Of a DNA stretch of 64,000 nucleotides, positions 7,753 through 15,546 are shown in pieces; the first letter of the stretch is position 1; each line of letters begins with the position of its first letter. A program made the position numbers and the translations under genes. The stretch comes from Chryseobacterium glaciei (GTDB lineage Bacteria; Bacteroidota; Bacteroidia; Flavobacteriales; Weeksellaceae). The notes beneath the pieces are model-generated. The model saw nothing but the letters and a program-made list of their open reading frames with translations, was not told where the DNA came from and searched no databases. The stretch lies in NCBI RefSeq assembly GCF_001648155.1, contig NZ_CP015199.1, positions 3,357,001 through 3,421,000 of the forward strand, given 5' to 3'.

Positions 7753-7998
7753 ATGGAAAGCCCGTTAGATTTTAATTTCAAATTAGGTTCCTGGCTAAAT
7801 TCTCAGCAACAATTTTTTGCAAATCAGAATATTCAGGAAGAATTGTTCAACATTAATGAGACGGTCAGTAAAATAGATGAATTCTCAGAGAAAGAAAAAG
7901 ATATGATAAAAACGATGTCTTCAAGCTTTCTGAAGCTTTCTTTTATCATTAATAATAATCCTTCCAAAGCTGAAAAATTAATACAATATTTGCAATAA
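7753..7998 (+). CDS. Small phage protein of unknown function (81 aa)
   Basis: A short helical, acidic protein (IQEELFNINETVSKIDEFSE, KDMIKTMSSSFLKLSFII). It starts 2 bp after the preceding stop and ends 4 bp before the next start, so it is part of the same transcript. The pattern of two helices would suit a tail-assembly chaperone, which commonly precedes a tape measure, but no sequence signature supports this. Confidence 0.5.
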   Translation: MESPLDFNFKLGSWLNSQQQFFANQNIQEELFNINETVSKIDEFSEKEKDMIKTMSSSFLKLSFIINNNPSKAEKLIQYLQ

Positions 7999-8002
7999 AA
8001 AC

Positions 8003-8311
8003 ATGGACGATTATAAAGAAATATTGAAAGATTTACTTCTGCAGTATTATGACATGACTCCCGGAGGTGATCTTGTTCAGATGCAGACTTCACAGATTTT
8101 AGCGTGGGCAAAAGGAATTATACCGAATAAACCCATCGATGAACATGATACCTTCGATGTACTGAAGGAATTGGGTTTTAAACAATCTCAAAAGATAATA
8201 ACAGAAAAAATCTGTACTTTTGAAGGAAATAAAGCTAAGGGTATTAAACCCGAATTTGAAGATGTAGAAGTAGGCCGGATCCTGGTGTGGAATCTCTACG
8301 AAAAAATATAG
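8003..8311 (+). CDS. Small phage protein of unknown function (102 aa)
   Basis: A protein with an N-terminal helical part (DDYKEILKDLLLQYYDMTPG, LVQMQTSQILAWAKGI) and a C-terminal part that resembles a winged-helix-like fold (DTFDVLKELGFKQSQKI... then FEDVEVGRILVWNLYEKI). The pattern 'DVLKELGFKQ' followed by strands ending in LVWNLY is also seen in phage proteins next to DNA-primase or replication genes, so a DNA-binding role is possible. A terminator follows 25 bp downstream, so it closes this small operon. Confidence 0.5.
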   Translation: MDDYKEILKDLLLQYYDMTPGGDLVQMQTSQILAWAKGIIPNKPIDEHDTFDVLKELGFKQSQKIITEKICTFEGNKAKGIKPEFEDVEVGRILVWNLYEKI

Positions 8312-8335
8312 AATTGACAAGCGGAATGTTTGTTT

Positions 8336-8369
8336 GGGTGTCCTTTTTTAAAGGGCATCCTTTTTTTTT
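8336..8369 (+). terminator. Rho-independent terminator
   Basis: GGGTGTCC and GGGCATCC pair over 8 bp (two G-T pairs), extended by TTT/AAA at the loop, followed by nine T. It separates the small-protein operon from the 155-residue gene. Confidence 0.65.
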
Positions 8370-8384
8370 ATTTGAATAAAAAAG

Positions 8385-8852
8385 ATGTACAATAATGAAT
8401 TGGAAGTCGCTAAAAAAGCAGAACAAATGTTGGAAGCTGCTTTACGAAGAAAAACTTCTTCCTTTAAAGATCATGTCAATCGAAAAGAAAATGACACTTC
8501 CCTAAAGGATGCTACAGCCAAAGCTGCAGTGAAAAGATATATCTCCAAAAAAGATGGACAAAAGAAGAAATATTACATGCGAAGCTTATCGATCCGGATG
8601 GCCAGACATGGTTTTATTCAGAATTACGGAGTAGATACCACCAGATCCGGAGGTGATCGGTCAAGGCAGGAACCTAAAAACACCAATTACGGTTTTAAAT
8701 CCCATACGATGAAGATGAAAGCTCAGCCGTTCATTAATGAGGCTGTAAAAGATTCCAAGGTTGTAGAGTTTGTGATGGAAAACGTCACTCGGATCAGAGC
8801 AGAGAATCTCTTGTTTGAAGTTAAAAGATTGATAGAGAACCCAAGCACTTAA
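8385..8852 (+). CDS. Basic phage protein upstream of tape measure
   Basis: A 155-residue, Lys/Arg-rich protein (ALRRKTSSFKDHVNRKEND, KKDGQKKKYYMRSLSIRMAR). The second half has HGFIQNYGVDTTRSGG, KSHTMKMKAQPFINEAVKDS and a final helix. Position directly before the tape measure and the motif 'arhgfiqnyG' with a C-terminal 'PFINEAVKDS' resemble phage tail-completion/neck proteins, in which a conserved P-F segment precedes the last helix. This is similarity of pattern, not a confident family assignment. It has its own terminator on each side, so it is probably a separate transcription unit or relies on readthrough. Confidence 0.5.
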   Translation: MYNNELEVAKKAEQMLEAALRRKTSSFKDHVNRKENDTSLKDATAKAAVKRYISKKDGQKKKYYMRSLSIRMARHGFIQNYGVDTTRSGGDRSRQEPKNTNYGFKSHTMKMKAQPFINEAVKDSKVVEFVMENVTRIRAENLLFEVKRLIENPST

Positions 8853-8870
8853 ATATTAAGTGCTTTTTTT
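8844..8870 (+). terminator. Rho-independent terminator before the tape measure
   Basis: AGCACTTAA pairs with TTAAGTGCT around ATA, followed by seven T. The 5' arm overlaps the last codons of the 155-residue gene. The tape measure gene begins 55 bp further on. Confidence 0.7.
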
Positions 8871-8925
8871 ATGTCCTTTCGGGTAATTCACTCAACAAAC
8901 ATCTTGCAGGAAATTTCAATGCAAG

Positions 8926-11900
8926 ATGGCAGGAACAAAAATCACATCTACCGGTGTTTTATATATCAACGGCCAACAGGTCGAGAATACCTTTTCCAAT
9001 ATTCAAAGAGCTACCAAGAAGCTAGAAAGTGAGTTTAAAAAACTTACAATCGGTACTGAAGAATGGAGAAAAAAAGCTGAAGAAGTAAAAACAGCCAGAG
9101 CCAGGCTTGAAGAAGTAAGAAAAGAAGTCAACGCCATTACCGATGCTGTAGATACTTCAGGAAATGCTTTAACGAGATTTACTGATAAGCTATTCAATTT
9201 TGGAGACACCTTCAAGGCGGTTTTCTCTGGGAATATAGCAGCCTCTTTCTTTGAAGATATCGTTGGAAATGTAGAAGCTGCTGTAGATAAACTTTTAGAA
9301 GTTGCAGATGCTATGACGGATGTTGAGAAAACAACCGGAATGACAACTGATCAGGTTAAGGAACTTTGGGATGCCTTTGACGAAATGAATACCAGAACCT
9401 CTAAGCTTGACAGATTAAAAATTGCTGAAGTTGCGGGCCGTCTTGGTGTTCCTCTGGGACAAATGAAAGATTTCATTGTAGAAATTGACAAGGCTTATGT
9501 TGCATTAGGTGATAGTTTTGAGGGCGGATTAGAGGGCGTTGTTGAGCAGTTGGGTACAATCAAGGGATTGTTTACTACAACCAAAGAAATGAGCTATGCT
9601 GATGCTATCAATCGGATTGGATCTGCGATGAATACTTTAGCAGCCCAGGGAACCGCCTCCGAGGGAAATATTTCTGAATTTGCAACTCGTGTCGGGACAT
9701 TACCGGATGCACTTAAACCTTCGATCGACAAAGTTCTTGGTTTGGGAGCTGCTTTTGAAGAATCCGGAATTGATGCACAGATCGGTGCTTCAGGACTCTC
9801 AAATTTCCTTACCACTGCCGGAGAAAATATAGGAGCCTTTGCAATATCAATGCGAATGAGCACAAAAGATGCTCAGGAACTATTAAACACTAAACCTGAA
9901 GAATTCTTCATACGTTTTGCTCAGGGAATGAAAGGATTGAGTGCCACGGAAACCGCCAAAGTTCTTGAAAGCTTAAAATTAGGATCTCTTGAAGTACAGA
10001 AAGCAGTCGGTGCAGCAGCAAATAATACAGATGCTTTCAGAAAATCTATGAAGCTTGCCGGGGAGGAGATGGAAAAAGGATCGTCTCTTGCTGATGAGTT
10101 CAACAAGAAAAATAATAACGCTCCGGCAATTATTGAGAAAATCAAGAACGCCTGGAATGAAATGTTTACTTCTACCAATGTGATTAATTTCTTTGAACCC
10201 GTAATTCAGGGTCTTGGATGGATAACCGGAGTAACAAGGGAAGCCGGTGACGGCATCAAAGAATTCAAAGAGAGACTTGAACTACTTGCTAAGTTAATTA
10301 CTGTAATTACTATTGGAATATACAGTTATACTCTTGCAATGAGAGTTTTACTTGCAATGAAAAAGCAGGGAGCAATGTTTACGGCCATAGAAATAGCATT
10401 TGAGAAAGGTTTAAATGCAATGTATGCGATTCAAAGAGGAGCCGTCCTCTTATTGGCAGCAGCAAAAGCATTGCTAACCGGAAATATTACGAGAGCGACA
10501 GTGGCCATGCGGGCGTTTTCTATCGCAACTAAAACGAATCCTATTGCAATACTCATCAGTTTAGTTGCAGCTGCTACAGCGGCCTATTTCTTATTCAGGA
10601 AAGAGACTGAAGCGAGTATTGTTGCTTTAAATAAATATACTGCAGCTGCAAAAGTTAACGGGGATATCCAAAAACAGATCCAAAAAGAAGAGGCTTCTGC
10701 GATGGGGGATCTTAGAAAGAAAACCGAATTATATCTTGCTATTATCAAGGATAAAAACAGCTCTCTTGAGGCGCGTAAACTAGCCTATGAAAAATTGATT
10801 TCAGTATATCCTCAATTTAAAGGAACCCTGGATGATGAGTATCGTGCAACTGCCAAACTTACTACTGTTTATGATCAGTTAATTTCCAAATTGAAAGAAG
10901 CCTCAGAAGTAAGAGCTTATCAAAAATTATTGGATAAAGCTGCCGAAAATCGTGTTAATGCAGAAACAGCACGTATTGATGCTGAATTCAAAGCAAAACA
11001 GGAGGAAATTGAGAATAAAGCCCGTGATGCAAGAAATAAAAAAATAGCTGAGCAGGCAGAAAAAGAAAGACAGCAAATTCAGGGTATTGGTGATAAATTC
11101 GACAGACAAGGAATTGCTATTAGACAGGCCCTGGATTATCAGGAGTTAAAAGATGATGAAAAACAAGGTTTAAAGAAGGCTCAGATTGTGGAAAAAAACG
11201 CAAAGCTTTATCAGTCAAATCTTACAAAACGTGTAGCTGCCAACACGGAATTATCAAAAAAGTTACTAAAAGCTGATGATGGACCATCTCCAGATCCGGG
11301 TAAAAATATAGTAGCTCCTGGTAAAAAGAAAAAAGAAAAGGACCCTGCTAAAGACGATTCTGCTGCGATTAAGGAAGCTGACAAAGCCAATGCTGATTTA
11401 TTAAAAGCACAGCAAACATTCAGCGAAGAGAAATTAAAAATTATTGAAGATTCTTTGATTAAGGAAGCTGCAACTGAAGCTAACAGAAGAAATGTTGAGC
11501 AGCAGAACCTAAAAATCGAAAATGACAGGATCCTTCATGAAATCGCAGATTTAGAAAAAAAGAAAGCTGAAACTAAATCCAAAGTTGCAAAAGAAGAATA
11601 TGAAAAAGCAGCTGGAGTAAAGCGAAATGTTATTAATATCAATAATCAAATTGATATTCAGCAGGAGCAAACCCACCTCTTTACAATGGCCCGTCTTCAG
11701 GAAAACATCGACTCAATTGTTTTCCAGCGATTCGTCGAGATGGAGCAAAGGAGGCTTGATGAATCCAGGAGAAAAGATGAAGAAGAAATTATTCAGATTA
11801 CTTCTCTTACCGATGCTAAAATACTCCTGAAGAATAATGAATATTTAAAGCTGACTGAAACCGAGCTCCAGAATATTCAGACGTTGGAAGATGCCAAAGC

Positions 11901-13050
11901 TGCACTTCGTGAAGCTGCTGACCGAAAGATGAATAAAGCAATGCTTATTTCCCTGGAGAACCAGAGCAATATGCTAAAAGAAAGTCTGAAAGGTCTTACC
12001 GGTGAAGCAGCTGAAAAGTTAAAAGCCGATCTCGATGCTCTTACCGTAAAAATTACTCAGCTCAAGTCGGCCATTAAAACCGGTGAAGGAACCGACGATA
12101 AAAAAGTTAAAGAAGAAAAAGACGCTACCAAGGAAAAGATCGATGTACTTGGATTTTCTGCAAAAGACTGGGAGGGTGCTTTTAAAAATCTTGATACAAC
12201 TGCCGGAAAGCTGAAAGCTGCTCAAATGGCGGTTCAGGCATTAGGAAATGCATTTCAGGCCTATTCAAATTTACAGCAGTCTCTTAACGACCGGGAGATG
12301 CGAAAATTTGATAAAAACCAGTCTAAAAAGAAAAAAGATCTCCTGAAGCAACTTAATGAAGGCTACATCAATCAGGAAGAATATCACAAACAACTTGAAT
12401 TATTAGATGTTCAGAAAGCGAATAAAGAAGCTGAGATTGCTTATAAGCAAGCTAAAGCGCAGAAAACAGTTCAAATTGCATCAGCAGTTTCAGGGACTGC
12501 TCTGGGGGTGATCGGAGCTTTAACAATGAGCCCGTGGACTCCGGCAAACTACGCATTAGCTGCAGCGGTTGGAATTTTGGGCGCGATACAAATTGCTACA
12601 ATCGCAGCTCAGCCACTTCCGGAAAGACCAAGCTTTTATGTAGGTGGTCACACAGGATCAGGATTCGGTTCTCCAGATGCTTCAGGATTTAAAGCAGCCG
12701 GTATTGTTCACCAAAATGAGTGGGTTGCTCCGAAATGGATGTTGGAAGATCCAAAAACAGCAAACGTGATCGATTACTTGGAGAGTGTCAGAACCGGTAA
12801 GACCACACCAATGGCTGAAGGCGGTTTTTCTTCAGATAATACAACTGCCGGTGTTCCTAATCCTCAGAATTCAAGCAATGATAATCTAATGCAGTATATG
12901 GCTGTAATGTCAGATGTAAAAGATTTACTGCAGTATTTGAAAGATAATGGTGTTGATGCTTGGATGATTGCTGATGAACAAACTGGAAAAATGACAAAAT
13001 TAGCTATGAAGAAATTTGAAAAGATTGAAAACAATGCAGCAGGTAAATAA
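8926..13050 (+). CDS. Phage tail tape measure protein
   Basis: At 1,374 residues this is the longest gene in the window. Residues about 100-440 carry a recognisable tape-measure core (MTTDQVKELWDAFD, LKIAEVAGRLGV, ISEFATRVGTLPDALK, SGIDAQIGASGLSNFL). Hydrophobic segments follow at about 455-500 and 535-555, then long charged coiled coil (about 570-1,080) full of K/E/A heptads, a further hydrophobic stretch near 1,180-1,225 (ALGVIGALTMSP, LGAIQIATIAAQP) and a C-terminal part with a glycine-rich loop. Tape measures set tail length and pass through the membrane during DNA injection. By rule of thumb the length fits a long, siphovirus-like tail of about 200 nm. A second ATG 10 bp upstream of the start is out of frame. 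Confidence 0.9.
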   Translation: MAGTKITSTGVLYINGQQVENTFSNIQRATKKLESEFKKLTIGTEEWRKKAEEVKTARARLEEVRKEVNAITDAVDTSGNALTRFTDKLFNFGDTFKAVFSGNIAASFFEDIVGNVEAAVDKLLEVADAMTDVEKTTGMTTDQVKELWDAFDEMNTRTSKLDRLKIAEVAGRLGVPLGQMKDFIVEIDKAYVALGDSFEGGLEGVVEQLGTIKGLFTTTKEMSYADAINRIGSAMNTLAAQGTASEGNISEFATRVGTLPDALKPSIDKVLGLGAAFEESGIDAQIGASGLSNFLTTAGENIGAFAISMRMSTKDAQELLNTKPEEFFIRFAQGMKGLSATETAKVLESLKLGSLEVQKAVGAAANNTDAFRKSMKLAGEEMEKGSSLADEFNKKNNNAPAIIEKIKNAWNEMFTSTNVINFFEPVIQGLGWITGVTREAGDGIKEFKERLELLAKLITVITIGIYSYTLAMRVLLAMKKQGAMFTAIEIAFEKGLNAMYAIQRGAVLLLAAAKALLTGNITRATVAMRAFSIATKTNPIAILISLVAAATAAYFLFRKETEASIVALNKYTAAAKVNGDIQKQIQKEEASAMGDLRKKTELYLAIIKDKNSSLEARKLAYEKLISVYPQFKGTLDDEYRATAKLTTVYDQLISKLKEASEVRAYQKLLDKAAENRVNAETARIDAEFKAKQEEIENKARDARNKKIAEQAEKERQQIQGIGDKFDRQGIAIRQALDYQELKDDEKQGLKKAQIVEKNAKLYQSNLTKRVAANTELSKKLLKADDGPSPDPGKNIVAPGKKKKEKDPAKDDSAAIKEADKANADLLKAQQTFSEEKLKIIEDSLIKEAATEANRRNVEQQNLKIENDRILHEIADLEKKKAETKSKVAKEEYEKAAGVKRNVININNQIDIQQEQTHLFTMARLQENIDSIVFQRFVEMEQRRLDESRRKDEEEIIQITSLTDAKILLKNNEYLKLTETELQNIQTLEDAKAALREAADRKMNKAMLISLENQSNMLKESLKGLTGEAAEKLKADLDALTVKITQLKSAIKTGEGTDDKKVKEEKDATKEKIDVLGFSAKDWEGAFKNLDTTAGKLKAAQMAVQALGNAFQAYSNLQQSLNDREMRKFDKNQSKKKKDLLKQLNEGYINQEEYHKQLELLDVQKANKEAEIAYKQAKAQKTVQIASAVSGTALGVIGALTMSPWTPANYALAAAVGILGAIQIATIAAQPLPERPSFYVGGHTGSGFGSPDASGFKAAGIVHQNEWVAPKWMLEDPKTANVIDYLESVRTGKTTPMAEGGFSSDNTTAGVPNPQNSSNDNLMQYMAVMSDVKDLLQYLKDNGVDAWMIADEQTGKMTKLAMKKFEKIENNAAGK

Positions 13051-13432
13051 TTTTCAGGAGCTTCAGGTATTCGAGGCTCCTGAACTTAACAGGATATGTG
13101 ATTCCCTTGTCAATAAAATAAAGGAATTGACTGGAAATAATATTTTTTTAGTAGGATCAGTTTCTAAAGTTCTCAACGGTGATCTACCGGAGAGTTATAA
13201 AATTAAAGATGTCGATTTCGCTGTTTTTAATAATGATTTCAGAAAGCTTCAGAACTGCCGGCACTCTCTTTTAGAAGAGGCAAAGTCCGTCGAACTGGCT
13301 CCCAGAAGAATTATTATTTATCTGCCATATATAGCGGTTGAGATCTGGAACGCTAACGATATCAATCCGGATATTCAATTATTTAAAAATAAAATACCTT
13401 ATATAAAATGCCAATCAGAACTAAAAATGTAA
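13034..13432 (+). CDS. Nucleotidyltransferase-fold protein within the tail cluster
   Basis: A 132-residue protein starting at the ATG at 13034; an in-frame TTG at 13016 would add six residues, but all of the frame before the ATG lies inside the tape measure gene. It shows the Pol-beta nucleotidyltransferase pattern: FLVGSVSKVL (GS at 41-42), then KDVDFAVF with D59 and D61, then a strand IAVEIW with E102 as candidate third carboxylate. That is a complete set of three acidic residues. The gene overlaps the tape measure and the next tail gene at both ends, so it is fixed in the tail operon. The family ranges from toxins and antitoxins to tRNA and drug nucleotidyltransferases, and the substrate cannot be told. 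The spacing between GS and D59 is a little longer than usual. Confidence 0.6.
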   Translation: MQQVNNFQELQVFEAPELNRICDSLVNKIKELTGNNIFLVGSVSKVLNGDLPESYKIKDVDFAVFNNDFRKLQNCRHSLLEEAKSVELAPRRIIIYLPYIAVEIWNANDINPDIQLFKNKIPYIKCQSELKM

Positions 13433-15471
13433 ATATACCTTACATTACCTGTCCTCCGGGAGTAGGAGGCGGATCATTATGTGCTTCTCATGATAATTAT
13501 GTAGATGTACCGATCAGAGACTGGTCAGCTAACCCGGCTCAAGTTGTAGCTCCTACCTGGACGGTAGGAACTACCAATCCACTTCCAATATCGGTACAAA
13601 TTAAATTTCCGGAGTTGGAGTTTATTTATACTGATCCTAATTTCAGATACAAAATAAAGAAAACTGTTACCGGAGTAGATTTTTTAAACATAACATCTCC
13701 AAAGCTTGTCGGAAATACTTTTAATCAGTTCAATCTTACCCAGGAAATCATCACATTGAATTTTCAGAATATGGAAAATCTCTCTGCAGGAGTTCATACC
13801 ATCAATTTTGAGATTGAAGCTTATGGAGTAGCTGCAGGCGGAGCTGAAACCTTTAGGGAGTCTTCTGCCATTCAGAACGTCATCATTCCGGTATCGATCA
13901 CCGTGTTATCCGGGAACGGATTTAATACCGATAAAAATACTTATCAGCTGCTTTTTAATAAAGCCGACAATTCGCTTTCCGGAGATTCTAAAATTATTGT
14001 TTATTCTTCAGAAGCTGTGACCTTTAATACTTCTGATTCATTTATCGAATTAATTCAAACTGCCGGCAGCTCTGAACGTATTCTTACTTTTCAGAATAAT
14101 GCTCAAATTCAGGGTAAAACAGTGGGAACCTATTCAGGAACCGTTACAATTACCAAGGGAACGCAGAGCAAAACAGTAACCGTTAATCTGCAAGTGATCA
14201 ACGATGCTACTCAGTTTTATCTGAGTCCGACAAATTTTACAATTTCCCTGCAGAAGAACTTACTGGAGTCAAAAATAATGCTAGTAAGTCTTTCAAACCC
14301 GAATAACTTGGCTGTTGTAGTAGATTTTTTCCCGTCATTCATTGAATCAGTTACAATCGTAGGTTCTCAGGTAACCATCGTTACAAAAAATTCAAATGAT
14401 CTGGTCCTGGGTAATTATTCCGGAGAAGTTATTTTAAAAGCAGGAAGTGTTACAAAAAAAGTGATTATTAATCTTACTGTTTTACAGGCGGTCATTAATG
14501 ACTTTAAGGGCTCTGCTTACTATTTTGCTAATGATGAAAATAAAGTAATTGTAAACAAAACAAATTCTGTTGCATCATATGTGAAAATGACTCTTGAAAT
14601 GTATTTTAAAGGCTATGGCAGGGAATATCAGGAAAATCAGGAATATACCTTTCCGTTTTTCCTTGGATCAGCTGAAATTGATCCGGGAAAAGAAGTGCAG
14701 GATTTCTTTATTAAAGCAAAAGATATTGTGACTTCTCTGAATCCTGTTTACGAGTATGATCTGGCAGTGGTAACAATGACATTTCAGGAAATGAGCAGTA
14801 CGGACGCTGTACTTTCTACATTCTCTCTAGACAATGTACTGTTTGCGCCGGGTAAAAAACCGAAATGTTATCCATTTTTCACAGATTATCCAATCAGAAG
14901 TACTTACTCCGGAAGTATTATTAAACTGAGCTTAGACAAGCTCTCAGAGAAGCCGGACCTGAATCTTTTATATACTCAATACAATCTGCCAAAGACTGTA
15001 TTTGATGCAAAGTTTGAAGTACATCAGTTTACTTTTTTAAGAAATGAATTTAAGCAGGCATTGGAAACAAAAATAGTAGCAAACTCAACTTTTCAGTTTA
15101 TTCCTTTAACTGAGGAGGAGGAGATCGTCCACATAGAATGGGAAAATCAGAATCTTGTTTTCGATTGGTTTACTGCAGCTTCAAAAACAAAAAAGACTGC
15201 AGATATTGAAAATATCACCGGAGAAACTAATGAAAATAAAGAAGAAAAATTTGACAGTACCGTATCAAAACCTCTGACGGTGAATTCCGGCTGGATCCTG
15301 GAAGAAGAGATTGATCTGATCACCGATCTGTTAATGTCCCGGTTATGTTTTATTTATATTAAAGGTGAACGATTTAAAGCTTTCCCTATAGGTAAGAAAA
15401 ACGAACTGGCCGATTCAGATAACAATAAGTTTTCTATGGATCTGGAATTCAAAATTATAATTGCAAAATAA
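13408..15471 (+). CDS. Phage distal-tail/baseplate protein with Ig-like repeats
   Basis: A 687-residue protein. Two similar segments, VGTYSGTVTITKGTQSKTV (about 240) and LGNYSGEVILKAGSVTKKV (about 332), each end in a strand of the type VNLQV/INLTV. This is the closing pattern of BACON/Ig-like domains that are common in Bacteroidetes and usually bind carbohydrate. The N-terminus (NIPYITCPPGVGGGS) and the C-terminal half are not recognised. The position right after the tape measure, with a 25-bp overlap with the preceding gene, fits a distal tail or receptor-contact protein. Structural role is inferred from order; the Ig-like reading is from the repeat pattern. Confidence 0.6.
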   Translation: MPIRTKNVNIPYITCPPGVGGGSLCASHDNYVDVPIRDWSANPAQVVAPTWTVGTTNPLPISVQIKFPELEFIYTDPNFRYKIKKTVTGVDFLNITSPKLVGNTFNQFNLTQEIITLNFQNMENLSAGVHTINFEIEAYGVAAGGAETFRESSAIQNVIIPVSITVLSGNGFNTDKNTYQLLFNKADNSLSGDSKIIVYSSEAVTFNTSDSFIELIQTAGSSERILTFQNNAQIQGKTVGTYSGTVTITKGTQSKTVTVNLQVINDATQFYLSPTNFTISLQKNLLESKIMLVSLSNPNNLAVVVDFFPSFIESVTIVGSQVTIVTKNSNDLVLGNYSGEVILKAGSVTKKVIINLTVLQAVINDFKGSAYYFANDENKVIVNKTNSVASYVKMTLEMYFKGYGREYQENQEYTFPFFLGSAEIDPGKEVQDFFIKAKDIVTSLNPVYEYDLAVVTMTFQEMSSTDAVLSTFSLDNVLFAPGKKPKCYPFFTDYPIRSTYSGSIIKLSLDKLSEKPDLNLLYTQYNLPKTVFDAKFEVHQFTFLRNEFKQALETKIVANSTFQFIPLTEEEEIVHIEWENQNLVFDWFTAASKTKKTADIENITGETNENKEEKFDSTVSKPLTVNSGWILEEEIDLITDLLMSRLCFIYIKGERFKAFPIGKKNELADSDNNKFSMDLEFKIIIAK

Positions 15472-15477
15472 TAATTA

Positions 15478-15500
15478 CCGCTCTTTTGAGCGGTTTTTTT
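15478..15500 (+). terminator. Rho-independent terminator
   Basis: CCGCTC and GAGCGG around TTTT, followed by seven T, start 7 bp after the previous stop. The next tail gene begins 47 bp later, so it needs either readthrough or its own promoter. Confidence 0.75.
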
Positions 15501-15546
15501 GTCCTTTATTCTATTTCCCAGGTCTCTCATATTCGCTAAAAAAAAT

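Noticed and set aside
13016..13033. TTG start for the nucleotidyltransferase-fold protein
   Set aside because: The extra six codons lie inside the tape measure gene; the ATG at 13034 is a better start and loses nothing of the domain.
15499..15546. Longer N-terminus for the last tail protein
   Set aside because: It would start at a TTG in the T run of a clear terminator; the ATG at 15547 starts a plausible protein.
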